A stretch of DNA of 11,409 nucleotides from Clostridia bacterium (GCA_024408015.1 JAKSVJ010000013.1:1-11409); one strand, 5' to 3'. Counted from the first letter of the stretch, positions 1-7,682 are shown. Numbers and translations are program-made. The notes: generated by a model not told the origin, from the sequence alone.

Positions 1-135
1 TAGCTTTTGTCCTCTATTTTTTGGCATGTCAACTCTTGTGACAACTCCAACAATATCATAATTGTTATTTGAACCGGCAATAGCCTTTAGTGCTGTGGCG
101 GCAAAGTCCGGTGTTCCCATGAAGAGAATGCGCAT
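1..135 (-). CDS. fmt: Methionyl-tRNA formyltransferase, N-terminal part
   Basis: Only the first 45 codons are present; the gene runs off the left edge. The product formylates the methionine on initiator tRNA using 10-formyltetrahydrofolate, in the cytoplasm. The visible N-terminus, starting MRILFMGTPDFAATAL, is the signature opening of the Fmt Rossmann-like fold (MGTPDFA at residues 6-12), followed by VVTRVDMPKNRGQKL, where the family typically has VVTQPDKPKGRGKKL. The start ATG lies only 4 bases past the def stop codon, so the two are cotranscribed and probably translationally coupled. That is logical: Fmt adds the formyl group and Def removes it. No frame damage is visible in the part shown. 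Confidence 0.96.
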   Translation of the reverse strand, partial: MRILFMGTPDFAATALKAIAGSNNNYDIVGVVTRVDMPKNRGQKL

Positions 136-139
136 TATA

Positions 140-601
140 TTAGTCCTCTGGATTTAACATTTTTGATGCTTTGTCAACGTATAGTATACCATCAAGATGG
201 TCTAGTTCATGACAGAAGCAACGAGCTAGAAGTTCTGTTCCTTCGTATTCGTGTTGAACGCCATTTCTATCAAGTGCGCGAACTTTAACATATGAAGGTC
301 TTGTTACAACTCCGCGTTTGCCAGGGAGTGAGAGACAACCTTCTGGGCCAGTTTGTTCACCTGAAGAAGCGATTATTTCAGGATTTATAAGTTCATATAC
401 TTCACCAGGTGTTGTTTCAACAACCACGATTCTTCTAAGAATACCTACTTGAGGTGCAGCGAGACCAACGCCCTCTGCTTTTCTCATTGTTTCAACCATG
501 TCATCAATGAGAATTTTTGTTCTTTCTGTGATATTTTCAACAGGTCTTGAAGTTTTTCTGAGCTGTGGATCAGAATCTGTTAATATATGAAGTTTTGCCA
601 T
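140..601 (-). CDS. def: Peptide deformylase
   Basis: This metalloenzyme removes the formyl group from the N-terminal methionine of new proteins at the ribosome exit. At 153 residues it has normal bacterial length. All three family motifs are present: motif 1 GVGLAAPQ at residues 44-51, motif 2 EGCLS at 87-91 with the metal-ligand Cys89, and motif 3 HELDH at 131-135 with ligands His131 and His135 and catalytic Glu132. The EGCLS form and compact length are closer to the Gram-negative/type 1 style than to the longer type 2 enzymes of bacilli. The start is supported by AAGGAG a few bases upstream. It sits between priA and fmt as the penultimate visible gene of the yicC-fmt operon. Confidence 0.97.
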   Translation of the reverse strand: MAKLHILTDSDPQLRKTSRPVENITERTKILIDDMVETMRKAEGVGLAAPQVGILRRIVVVETTPGEVYELINPEIIASSGEQTGPEGCLSLPGKRGVVTRPSYVKVRALDRNGVQHEYEGTELLARCFCHELDHLDGILYVDKASKMLNPED

Positions 602-612
602 ACTTATTCTCC

Positions 613-3039
613 TTATGTTGATATAGGATCTATGTCAACCGTGAAAGTCGTGTCGTCGCTTTTGTTCTTTGAAAGTAAGATAATTAGCTTTGACATCATG
701 TCTCTATATCGTTTTGTGTTCTTATGCTTGATAACGATTCGTTTTCTAAATCTATTATTAAGCTTGTAAATATTTGCATCAAATGGTCCATATACATATA
801 GCTTTAAATCAGAAAATTCACCATGTGATTCATGTACTAGAGCAGTCAAGAATTCTCCAGCTAGTCTTTCTGCTTTTAGTTCGTATACGGATGTGAATGA
901 AACTATAGTTAAGTCACAGAAAGGTGGAAAACATAATGCTTCTCTAACCTTTATCTCATTCTCGTAGAATTTTTCATAATCTTGTTTTGCTGCGAGTTTG
1001 ATTGTGCTGTTATATGGGTTCATTGTTTGAATGATTGCCCGACCTTTTTCGTCTCCACGTCCAGCACGTCCAATAACCTGTGTAAGTAATGAAAATGTCT
1101 TTTCACTAGCTCTAAAGTCGCTTGAATATAAGGAGCTATCTGCATCAACAACTCCAACAAGAGTAACTTTAGGGAAGTTGTGTCCTTTAGCAATCATTTG
1201 TGTGCCGATCAAGATATCGCTTTCGCCTTTTGAAAAACTCTCAACAAGATTGTCTTGAGTGAATTTTCCTTTTGTTGAATCTGCATCCATTCTTGATGTA
1301 ACGGCGCCATTTATCTTTTCTTTTATCTCATCTTCTACTCTTTGTGTTCCAAATCCGCCATACATTAAGTGGGTTGAAGTACAATTTGGACAAATGCTTG
1401 GTGATCTCATGCGAGAACCACAATAATGACAAATGAGATATTTTCCAAATTTAAGTTTGTGGTTGGTCATTGTAATGGTACACTTAGGGCAAGTAATTGT
1501 TTGACCACAAGTGCGACAAATTACATATGAATTAAATCCACGACGATTTAACAATAGAACAGATTGATGATCTGTCTCTTTGTTTTTGACAAGTTCATCG
1601 GTAAGAGTTTGACCAAGGTAACCATTTATCTCTTTGTCATCTTCTTGTCTCATATCAGAGATTATAACGTCAGGCAACACTGCTTTTCCGTATCGTTTTG
1701 TTAATTTGACAAGACTTATCTTACCGGTTTGTGCTTTATAGAATGTTTCGACGGATGGAGTAGCAGAGCACAACAACAAGAGGCCACCAGTTTGTGATAT
1801 TCTAAAAGATGCGATGTCTTTAGCGTTATATCTTGGAGCCATTTCTGATTTATATGTGTGTTCTTGTTCCTCGTCGATAACAATTAGTCCAATGTTTTTT
1901 AACGGAGCAAAAACCGCAGATCTTGTACCAAGTACAATATCTACTTCATCTCTTATGATTCTTTTATATGAATCATATCTTTCACCATCTGAAAGTCCTG
2001 AATGAATAATGGCAAGGCGTTTTCCAAAAATTGTTGCGAATGTGGAAACAGCTTGCCAAGTTAAGCCAATTTCAGGAACGAGGACAATGGCTTTCTTGCC
2101 GGAATCTATTACCGATTTGCACAAAGTTAGCATAACACTTGTCTTGCCACTTCCTGTAACTCCATATAGAAGAGCAGCTTTGGCCTTTTCGTCTTTTGCC
2201 AATTCGTCTAATTCTCTATATGCATTATCTTGCTCCTCAGATAATTGCGGTAAAGACCCAGTTGCCTCAAATGTATCATAATGATTTCTAATTACTTCTC
2301 GTTTAACAAGATTAATTAATCCTCGCTTTTCGAGCGCTTTAATATGAGCTCTTTTGAAGCCCAAGTCTTCGAGTTCTCGAACGGGGAAACCATCATGTTC
2401 CATGATTATGGTGTAGATTTCCTTGTATGCCTCGGGAGTTCTTGGACGTGCAAGTTCTAACTCGTCTCCCTCATCATTTATATATGCAATTTCGTTTGTT
2501 GCACCCTCGTTTTTCTTAACCACAACATTTGTATCAACCAATCCCTTTTTGATGAGGGAATTGATGATTGATGTGACATCATTACCAATAGAAGTTACAA
2601 GCTTGCTCGTATTAATTGGGCCATCTTTAATAATGTTAAGAATATCCAATTCTTTCTTTGATAAATTTGTTTCGTCACCATTTTTATATACTAGAATTTC
2701 GGAAGCTGTGTCAAATGCTGCTGAAGGAATAATTCTCTTTACAGCATCTCCAGTTGAACAAAAAGTTCTATCACAAGTATGGTATACAAGTTCAAGTTCT
2801 TTCTCGCTAAGTGACATTTCTTCGCACACTTTGCAAAGAACGCTTTTGAGTTCGAAGTTCTGAGTGTCGTTTTTTATGTTTGTAACGAGCGCGATTTTAG
2901 GTTTGTTAGCTCTTCCAAATGGAACTAAAACAAAACAACCCTTATCGATATTGTCGAGATCACATAAATATGTATAAGCTTTATCGGCTTGATAAGGCAA
3001 ATCAAGGATTCTAACCTCAACTTGTTTTGATTCTGGCAT
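613..3039 (-). CDS. priA: Primosomal protein N', replication restart helicase
   Basis: PriA is a superfamily 2 3'-to-5' DNA helicase that recognises stalled forks and reloads the replicative helicase. The 808 residues match the family. The N-terminal fork-binding domain covers roughly residues 1-110. Walker A, GVTGSGKT, is at 293-300. The Walker B/DEAH-type box is DEEQ at 389-392, with glutamine in the usual histidine place. GTRSAVFAPL is at 371-380. An eight-cysteine zinc module follows (Cys508, 511, 517, 520, 537, 540, 550, 553), then GTQRVEDEI at 564-572, and motifs GTQMIAKGHNFP (612-623) and QVIGRAGRG (654-662). The start ATG overlaps the rpoZ stop by one base (TAATG), with AAAGG just upstream, so translation is probably coupled to rpoZ. 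It looks intact. The Gln in DEEQ is, from memory, common in clostridial PriA and not a defect. Confidence 0.97.
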   Translation of the reverse strand: MPESKQVEVRILDLPYQADKAYTYLCDLDNIDKGCFVLVPFGRANKPKIALVTNIKNDTQNFELKSVLCKVCEEMSLSEKELELVYHTCDRTFCSTGDAVKRIIPSAAFDTASEILVYKNGDETNLSKKELDILNIIKDGPINTSKLVTSIGNDVTSIINSLIKKGLVDTNVVVKKNEGATNEIAYINDEGDELELARPRTPEAYKEIYTIIMEHDGFPVRELEDLGFKRAHIKALEKRGLINLVKREVIRNHYDTFEATGSLPQLSEEQDNAYRELDELAKDEKAKAALLYGVTGSGKTSVMLTLCKSVIDSGKKAIVLVPEIGLTWQAVSTFATIFGKRLAIIHSGLSDGERYDSYKRIIRDEVDIVLGTRSAVFAPLKNIGLIVIDEEQEHTYKSEMAPRYNAKDIASFRISQTGGLLLLCSATPSVETFYKAQTGKISLVKLTKRYGKAVLPDVIISDMRQEDDKEINGYLGQTLTDELVKNKETDHQSVLLLNRRGFNSYVICRTCGQTITCPKCTITMTNHKLKFGKYLICHYCGSRMRSPSICPNCTSTHLMYGGFGTQRVEDEIKEKINGAVTSRMDADSTKGKFTQDNLVESFSKGESDILIGTQMIAKGHNFPKVTLVGVVDADSSLYSSDFRASEKTFSLLTQVIGRAGRGDEKGRAIIQTMNPYNSTIKLAAKQDYEKFYENEIKVREALCFPPFCDLTIVSFTSVYELKAERLAGEFLTALVHESHGEFSDLKLYVYGPFDANIYKLNNRFRKRIVIKHKNTKRYRDMMSKLIILLSKNKSDDTTFTVDIDPIST

Positions 3040-3296
3040 TATCCTTTAACTTTGAATGTGCCGTCATATAGACGCCAAACAGCATTTTCTACAGCTTTCT
3101 TATCGCGAAGATCTTCATCGATAAGAGCTGCAACTGTTTTATCTGTCTGCTTTGTAGCAACAAGTTTATCAGCTTTTTCTCTCTGTTCAACGTATTCGTC
3201 AGTTACTGCTCTTGCAACTTTTGAAGTAGCAATAACCAATTCATAACGGTTAATCTGTCCTTTTGTTAATTGTTCGATTGATGGTTTGATCATCAT
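3039..3296 (-). CDS. rpoZ: DNA-directed RNA polymerase omega subunit
   Basis: The omega subunit helps assemble RNA polymerase by holding the beta' subunit. The 85-residue protein starts MMIKPSIEQL and carries the family core RYELVIATSKVAR at residues 17-29 and a C-terminal helix KAVENAVWRLYDG at 67-79. The family usually opens (M)L/I-KPS, so either the first ATG or the second one, 3 bases later, could be used. A purine-rich AGAGAGGG element about 9 bases upstream fits both. It lies 29 bases after gmk and overlaps priA by one base. The gmk-rpoZ adjacency is widely conserved and supports the assignment of this short protein. Confidence 0.93.
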   Translation of the reverse strand: MMIKPSIEQLTKGQINRYELVIATSKVARAVTDEYVEQREKADKLVATKQTDKTVAALIDEDLRDKKAVENAVWRLYDGTFKVKG

Positions 3297-3325
3297 AGTG
3301 CTAGACCCTCTCTAAAATAAGTTTT

Positions 3326-3934
3326 CTATTTGAAATAATTGTTTTTTATATCCATGTTTCTTGAAGTTCTTAACTTTTCACTGTTAACAATCTCAAGAAT
3401 CTTTTTGGCAGCTACATCAATTTTGCCCGTTTCGTTTATGATTACATAGTCGTAATGGTCAAGCAAATTCAATTCTTTTTTTGCTTTTTCCATACGTTTT
3501 TCTATAACTTCTGGTGTCTCTGTTCCTCTGCCTACAAGTCTACTTCTTAATACCTCACCATCTGGTGGAAGAAGCATAATTGCAACAGAATCTGGAGCCA
3601 TCTTCTTTACGTTTAATGCACCCTCTGTTTCTATTTCTAGGATAAGGTTTTTGCCTTCATCTAGAGTTTTTTCAACAGGGGCTTTTGGTGTACCGTAATA
3701 GTTGCCAACGTACTCTGTGTGTTCAAGCATTTCCTCATTTTCAATAAGTGAAAGGAATTTTTCTTTTGTCACAAAGTAGTAGTTAACACCATCTACTTCA
3801 CCAGGTCTTGGGTTTCTTGTTGTTGCAGAAACTGAATAACGAAAATCATCTGACATCTTCATCAGTTCAGCAATAACTGTTCCTTTTCCGCTACCAGCAG
3901 GTCCGGAAATTGTAAGTAAAATACCGCGATTCAT
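3326..3934 (-). CDS. gmk: Guanylate kinase
   Basis: This enzyme phosphorylates GMP (and dGMP) to the diphosphate with ATP and so controls guanine nucleotide and (p)ppGpp precursor supply. At 202 residues it is the standard length. The P-loop GPAGSGKGT is at residues 11-19. The GMP-binding stretch SATTRNPRPGE is at 36-46, with the YYGTP segment at 79-83. The lid region RLVGRGTE is at 132-139. The usual EIDVQGA element reads EIETEGA here (100-106), a mild substitution that I do not take as loss of function. The start overlaps the remA stop by one base (TAATG), and GAGGA inside the end of remA serves as ribosome binding site. The C-terminal tail, from about residue 186, is polar and variable. 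Confidence 0.96.
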   Translation of the reverse strand: MNRGILLTISGPAGSGKGTVIAELMKMSDDFRYSVSATTRNPRPGEVDGVNYYFVTKEKFLSLIENEEMLEHTEYVGNYYGTPKAPVEKTLDEGKNLILEIETEGALNVKKMAPDSVAIMLLPPDGEVLRSRLVGRGTETPEVIEKRMEKAKKELNLLDHYDYVIINETGKIDVAAKKILEIVNSEKLRTSRNMDIKNNYFK

Positions 3935-4197
3935 TAATTTTCCTCAATATCGTCTTCTACCTGCTGACCATTAAGTCTTGCAGTAACTGTCTCTGGTTTA
4001 AGTGCTGATAAAATAACATGATCACTATCTGTTATTATAACTGCACGAGTACGATGTCCAAATGAGACATCAATAGCTCTTCCGGATTCTTTTGCATCTT
4101 GAACAAGACGCTTAATTGGAGCGGACTCAGGGCTTACGACAGATACAACTCTTGTATCTGCAACCATGTTACCGCCACCTATATTAACAAGTTTCAT
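3934..4197 (-). CDS. remA: RemA family extracellular matrix regulator (DUF370)
   Basis: RemA is a small DNA-binding protein that in Bacillus subtilis activates biofilm matrix and osmoprotection genes. The 87-residue product carries nearly the full family signature: KLVNIGGGNMVADTRVVSVV (residues 2-21), SPESAPIKRLVQDAKESGR (22-40) and RTRAVIITDSDHVILSALKP (49-68). The acidic tail EDDIEEN is variable in the family. AGAGGT precedes the ATG. It sits between yicC and gmk exactly as in B. subtilis and many Clostridia, and overlaps gmk by one base. In organisms without the matrix operons of Bacillus the target genes are unknown, so the biofilm role here is inference from homology. Confidence 0.95.
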   Translation of the reverse strand: MKLVNIGGGNMVADTRVVSVVSPESAPIKRLVQDAKESGRAIDVSFGHRTRAVIITDSDHVILSALKPETVTARLNGQQVEDDIEEN

Positions 4198-4205
4198 ATA
4201 ACCTC

Positions 4206-5090
4206 TTATTCAATGTTCTGGATTTGTTCTCTGATTTTTTCAAGTTCACTCTTCATTTCAATTACACATTTGGCAATTTCAACATCGCAAGCTTTTGATC
4301 CGATAGTATTTGTTTCGCGGTTCATTTCTTGAAGGAGAAAATCGAGTTTTCTTCCGACTGGTTCATTTGAAGCTAGTATTCTGTCGAATTCTTTGAAATG
4401 TGATCCGAGTCTTACTATTTCTTCATCAATAGCAATTTTATCCGCATATATACCACACTCAGTAAGCAATCTGCTTTCATCAACTTGAGCAGAATCGCCG
4501 ATGATCTGAGTGATTCGAGTTTTGATTTTTTCGAATTGTTCCATTTTGTCTCTTTCTGAAAGAGGAGCAATCTTAGCAGCGAGTTCCATAACGTTAGCTT
4601 TCTTTTGAAGAATATCATTCTTCATATTTTCGCCTTCACGTTCTCTAGCGGATATAAACATATTTAGTGCTTCATCCAAAACAGGGAGGAACTTATTCCA
4701 TTCTTTTTCAACATCTTCGTCTGCATCTTTGAATGCGAAAATATCTTTGTTTTGAGCAACACGCATTGTTGAAATGTCATTTGGAAGATTAAATTCTTCT
4801 GATAGCTTCTTCAATGCATCGATGTAGCTTTGAGCATAAGCTTTATCTATTTTAATCTCAATACCATCTTGTTCTAAAACATCAACTTTAACAAAGATAT
4901 CTATTTTACCACGAGATATTCCTTTTTGAGAAATGTATGATTTAATTCTTTCCTCAAAATATGAAAACATGTGTGGAACTTTAACAGAACAGTCTAAATA
5001 TCTGTTGTTGACAGATTTGATTTCAACAAGATAGTCTCTTCCTTCGCGTTCGCATTTAGCTCTTCCGAAGGCTGTCATACTTCTAACCAT
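4206..5090 (-). CDS. yicC: YicC/YloC family endoribonuclease
   Basis: YicC-family proteins are endoribonucleases implicated in small-RNA turnover and stationary-phase survival. The 294-residue protein has the typical N-terminal domain opening with SMTAFGR (residues 4-10), then VEIKSVNNRYLD (22-33) and ISRGKIDIFV (58-67). A helical middle contains REGENM (151-156). The C-terminal DUF1732-type domain has DEEIVRLGSH (222-231) and KLDFLLQEMNRETNTIGSK (248-266), the strongest family marker. The ATG is preceded by GGAGA. It is the first gene of the operon, 8 bases ahead of remA and about 70 bases after the predicted transcription start. The bacillar name would be yloC. Function in this organism rests on family knowledge only. 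Confidence 0.94.
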   Translation of the reverse strand: MVRSMTAFGRAKCEREGRDYLVEIKSVNNRYLDCSVKVPHMFSYFEERIKSYISQKGISRGKIDIFVKVDVLEQDGIEIKIDKAYAQSYIDALKKLSEEFNLPNDISTMRVAQNKDIFAFKDADEDVEKEWNKFLPVLDEALNMFISAREREGENMKNDILQKKANVMELAAKIAPLSERDKMEQFEKIKTRITQIIGDSAQVDESRLLTECGIYADKIAIDEEIVRLGSHFKEFDRILASNEPVGRKLDFLLQEMNRETNTIGSKACDVEIAKCVIEMKSELEKIREQIQNIE

Positions 5091-5165
5091 AATTAGTCTC
5101 CATTTTAATATATTCGATCATATGCTTTTCCTATAAACTAATATACACATATATATCTAATTATA

Positions 5166-5195
5166 ATTATATCCTACACAACGCAAAATTGTCAA
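5166..5195 (-). promoter_or_regulatory. Sigma-A promoter of the yicC-fmt operon
   Basis: On the minus strand a perfect -35 TTGACA (5195 to 5190) is followed, after an 18-base spacer, by a perfect -10 TATAAT (5171 to 5166). Transcription would start near 5159, giving an untranslated leader of about 70 bases before yicC. A second TATAAT copy lies at 5165-5160. The rest of the 5091-5293 spacer is very AT-rich and shows no further gene. I see no obvious riboswitch or attenuator in the leader. Confidence 0.8.
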
Positions 5196-5265
5196 TGTTT
5201 TGAACAACAACTTTTTTAGAAATTACCGAACTTTTTTGTTTATTTTGGGTTCAAAAACACCAAAC

Positions 5266-5287
5266 AAAAAAGCCATCAAATGATGGC
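5266..5287 (-). terminator. Intrinsic terminator after the murC-DUF1643 unit
   Basis: On the minus strand the stem GCCATCA / TGATGGC (5287-5281 with 5278-5272) is followed directly by six T residues (5271-5266) and then GTTTG. It begins 6 bases after the stop codon of the DUF1643 fragment and separates that unit from the yicC promoter. Confidence 0.85.
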
Positions 5288-5293
5288 CAATTC

Positions 5294-5874
5294 TCATATT
5301 GTTTTTAAGTATTCGTTTATATCGAAAATCTCAATTTTAGAGTCTTTTGGAAGATACAATGGATGATGTGGATGGCCAACTTTTGAAACCTTTCCGGCCT
5401 TATACCAAGTGGCCCCGCACTCGTTACCAATTCCAATCATTTCACTAAGACATTTTTTCAAATATCCTCTTTTTTCAACTATTGTACCCCATGCAGCCCA
5501 TACCGATGGGGACTTATTGATTGATAGAGCATATTTAAACGCCTTCATGTTTTCTTCATGTAAGAATTTGTTTTCTTCATTCTCCATATCGTCTGGATTC
5601 GTTGCTCTTTGCGCATAAACATTGAACATAATGAAACTATCAAAACCATTACCCATAGCGATTCTTTGAACAGACTTTAGAGTATTATCTAGGTCTTCTG
5701 GTACATTTGCAAAATATTGTCCTAGATTCCTAAAATGTATCGATATTCATCATAAAACGGTGGTACATATAGCCACTTGTTTATGTCAAAATCGGTAGCA
5801 GTATTAGATTTTTCTAAAGCCTCTTCAAAAGATAGAATGTCTATATATTTTGTTGGAGATACTGGAATATGCAT
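5294..5874 (-). pseudogene. DUF1643 family protein, frameshifted with internal deletion
   Basis: DUF1643 proteins are of unknown function and usually about 150-200 residues long. Here two reading frames carry the two halves. The first starts at ATG 5874, right after the murC stop (TAAATG, with GAGGA inside murC), encodes 50 residues ending in YDEYRYILGI, and stops at TAG 5724-5722. The second, in another frame, resumes with ANVPEDLDNTLKSVQRIA and continues through GFDSFIMFNVYAQRATNPDD, VWAAWG and GHPHHPLYLPKD to the stop at 5294. These are typical DUF1643 motifs. Between YILG and ANVPED the family normally has a stretch ending in an NPSTA motif; roughly a dozen codons including NPST seem to be missing, with a net frame change. 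An ATG at 5656 could start a 120-residue fragment but has no Shine-Dalgarno sequence. The loss could be real decay or an assembly error. Confidence 0.75.
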
Positions 5875-7239
5875 TTATTTTTCCTCAATGTATTCTTTTA
5901 TTTTTTCGATAGGACCAGCACCAAGTATTAAAACAATATCATTACTTGTTGCTATGTTTTTGACTTTTTCATATGCTGACTTGTAATCTTTAGCATAAAA
6001 ACCGTTTGCGGCATTTGCGAGTTTTTGAGAAGAAGTCCCAAGAGTATCTGTTTCTCTAGCAGGATAAATATCAGTGAATATTTTAACATTTGCATTCTTG
6101 AAAGCATTAATAAAGTCAGAATATAACCTCTTGGTTCTGGAATAAGTATGTGGCTCAAAAATTGTAATGATTTTTCCCGATGTCATGCTTTGCGCTGTTT
6201 TTATGGTTTCAACTATCTCGCTTGGATGGTGAGCATAGTCTAGATAAGTACATGCTCCGTTTATTTTTCCAATGCATTCAAATCTTCTTGAAATACCAGT
6301 GAAATTGTTAATCTCATTTTCAATCTCTTCTTTGCTAAGTCCGCACAAGTCTAAAACGGTTATGGCGGCAAGGGCATTGTATATATTGTGGTATCCGGGA
6401 ATACTTAGGTGAATGTTTATAAATGGTTCCTCGAATTTTAATACATCAAATGATGCATAACCATTATCTATTTTTATGTTTGATGCGGTATAGTCTGATT
6501 CGTTATTAATTCCAAAAAGAATAGCAAACTCATCTTTTGTTGCGTCCATTGCATTTTTATCATCTGCATTAACAATTACACTGCCACCTTCTTCAGATGA
6601 CAATTTTGCAAATTTAGCAAACGACGTTTTTACTTGATTGATATCTTTAAAATAGTCTACGTGGTCATATCCAACATTGAGAATTACACTAACATTTGGT
6701 GAAAAAGACAAAAATGAATCTTTATATTCACAAGCTTCAAAAACAAAAGGACCATTTCCTTCTTTATGGCAGCCGTTGATTGATGGGATATATGCTCCAC
6801 ACATAATAAACGGATCTTTGTTTGTGTTTTCAAGAGCACTAGAAATCATGGCGGTTGTTGTTGATTTTCCATGACAACCTGAAACACCGATTCTGTTTTT
6901 TGAATTTAACATTATTGCACCCAAAAATTGTGCTCGTGTGACAACAGTTGCTCCAGAGGCTTTAGCTGCGACAAGTTCTGGATTGTTTATGTCGATTGCG
7001 TGAGAGTAGACAACAATATCTTTGTTTTGAACATTTTTAGACTCATGTTCATAAAAAACTGATATATTTAAAGATTCCAAACGGGAAGTGATTTCAGTTG
7101 GCTTAGTATCAGATCCAGTTACGACTTTATTGTGGTTTTTTGAATATATGGCAAGGGAAGACATACTGATGCCACCTATACCAATGAAGTGTATTGTTTG
7201 AGATTTGTTTATTGTTTCTAATAGCTGTTTTGGGTTCAT
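5875..7239 (-). CDS. murC: UDP-N-acetylmuramate--L-alanine ligase
   Basis: MurC adds L-alanine to UDP-MurNAc, the first amino acid of the peptidoglycan stem, in the cytoplasm. The 454 residues match the family. The UDP-binding Rossmann motif IGIGGISMS is at residues 19-27, with GSD at 42-44. The ATP P-loop GCHGKSTTT is at 121-129 (the family usually has GxHGKT/STTT). FEACEYKDSFL at 167-177 and GYDHVDYF at 190-197 form the central-domain metal and substrate region. The C-terminal ligase domain has YAHHPSEI at 335-342, FEPHTYSRTKRL at 361-372 and ILGAGPIEKI at 438-447. The ATG is preceded by AGAGGA. It is divergent from spoVG, and its stop abuts the start of the broken DUF1643 gene, so both share a transcript. 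All key motifs are present. Confidence 0.96.
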   Translation of the reverse strand: MNPKQLLETINKSQTIHFIGIGGISMSSLAIYSKNHNKVVTGSDTKPTEITSRLESLNISVFYEHESKNVQNKDIVVYSHAIDINNPELVAAKASGATVVTRAQFLGAIMLNSKNRIGVSGCHGKSTTTAMISSALENTNKDPFIMCGAYIPSINGCHKEGNGPFVFEACEYKDSFLSFSPNVSVILNVGYDHVDYFKDINQVKTSFAKFAKLSSEEGGSVIVNADDKNAMDATKDEFAILFGINNESDYTASNIKIDNGYASFDVLKFEEPFINIHLSIPGYHNIYNALAAITVLDLCGLSKEEIENEINNFTGISRRFECIGKINGACTYLDYAHHPSEIVETIKTAQSMTSGKIITIFEPHTYSRTKRLYSDFINAFKNANVKIFTDIYPARETDTLGTSSQKLANAANGFYAKDYKSAYEKVKNIATSNDIVLILGAGPIEKIKEYIEEK

Positions 7240-7293
7240 TTTTTCCTCTATTTATCGACAAAATTTCAAAAAAATATACGTTCTGTTTAAACT

Positions 7294-7317
7294 TTGTTCA
7301 TAATTGTTCAGTATAAT
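7294..7317 (+). promoter_or_regulatory. Putative spoVG promoter with tandem TTGTTCA repeats
   Basis: A perfect -10 box TATAAT lies at 7312-7317, 33 bases before the spoVG ATG. No good -35 hexamer stands 16-18 bases upstream. Instead, two identical 7-mers TTGTTCA occupy 7294-7300 and 7304-7310, exactly 10 bases (one helical turn) apart. On the opposite strand the same repeats (TGAACAA) lie upstream of a possible murC -10 element (TATATT, 7278-7273). This arrangement could bind a regulator controlling one or both genes. Confidence 0.4.
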
Positions 7318-7349
7318 TACCGCAAGATTAAAAATTGTTGGGGGACGAC

Positions 7350-7649
7350 ATGAAAATCACCGAAGTTATCGTTCGAAAGATATTTGAAAAAAGTTCATTA
7401 AAGGCAGTAGCAACCATCATTATTGATGATGTATTTGCTGTTCATGACATAAAAGTTGTTGAGTCATTTGGAAGACGCTTTATCGTTATGCCTGCAAAGA
7501 AAATATCATTCGATGTATTCAAAGACATAGCACACCCAACAAATCTTGAAACTAGACACATGATTGAGGATTGCGTATATCAAGCATATGATATGTTCAA
7601 AGACATTGGTCACGGACGTCTTAGATTTGATGAAGATGAATCAGTTTAA
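7350..7649 (+). CDS. spoVG: SpoVG family septation/regulatory protein
   Basis: SpoVG is a small nucleic-acid-binding regulator; in Bacillus it affects asymmetric septation and sporulation, and in Staphylococcus and Listeria virulence and cell-wall traits. The 99-residue product shows the family core: KITEVIVRKI at the start, LKAVATIIIDDVFAVHDIKV (17-36), FIVMPAKK (44-51) and DIAHPTNLETR (59-69). I chose ATG 7350 over an in-frame TTG at 7335 because the family starts at this point and GGGGGA, the ribosome binding site, lies between the two. It is divergent from murC and single-gene, with a terminator directly after its stop. Presence of spoVG does not prove sporulation; many non-spore-forming Firmicutes have it. 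Confidence 0.94.
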   Translation: MKITEVIVRKIFEKSSLKAVATIIIDDVFAVHDIKVVESFGRRFIVMPAKKISFDVFKDIAHPTNLETRHMIEDCVYQAYDMFKDIGHGRLRFDEDESV

Positions 7650-7656
7650 CAACAAA

Positions 7657-7679
7657 GCCACCGATAACGGTGGCTTTTT
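7657..7679. terminator. Bidirectional intrinsic terminator between spoVG and dCMP deaminase
   Basis: A perfect 7-bp stem GCCACCG / CGGTGGC (7657-7663 with 7668-7674) encloses the loop ATAA. It is followed by five T residues on the plus strand and flanked by AACAAA on the left, which gives a T-rich tract on the minus strand. It lies 7 bases after the spoVG stop and 8 bases after the end of the convergent deaminase gene, so it can serve both. Confidence 0.88.
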
Positions 7680-7682
7680 AAT

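Noticed and set aside
1873..1884. PriA DEEQ in place of DEEH as a possible inactive helicase
   Set aside because: All other helicase motifs and the eight zinc cysteines are intact, and Gln at this position is, from memory, common in clostridial PriA proteins.
2423..2863. 146-codon open frame on the plus strand inside priA
   Set aside because: It is antisense to a well-supported priA, has no family features or ribosome binding site, and is rich in Ser/Leu as expected from a shadow frame.
7335..7349. Earlier in-frame TTG start for spoVG (adds MLGDD)
   Set aside because: The extra codons contain the GGGGGA ribosome binding site, and the SpoVG family begins at the ATG 7350.
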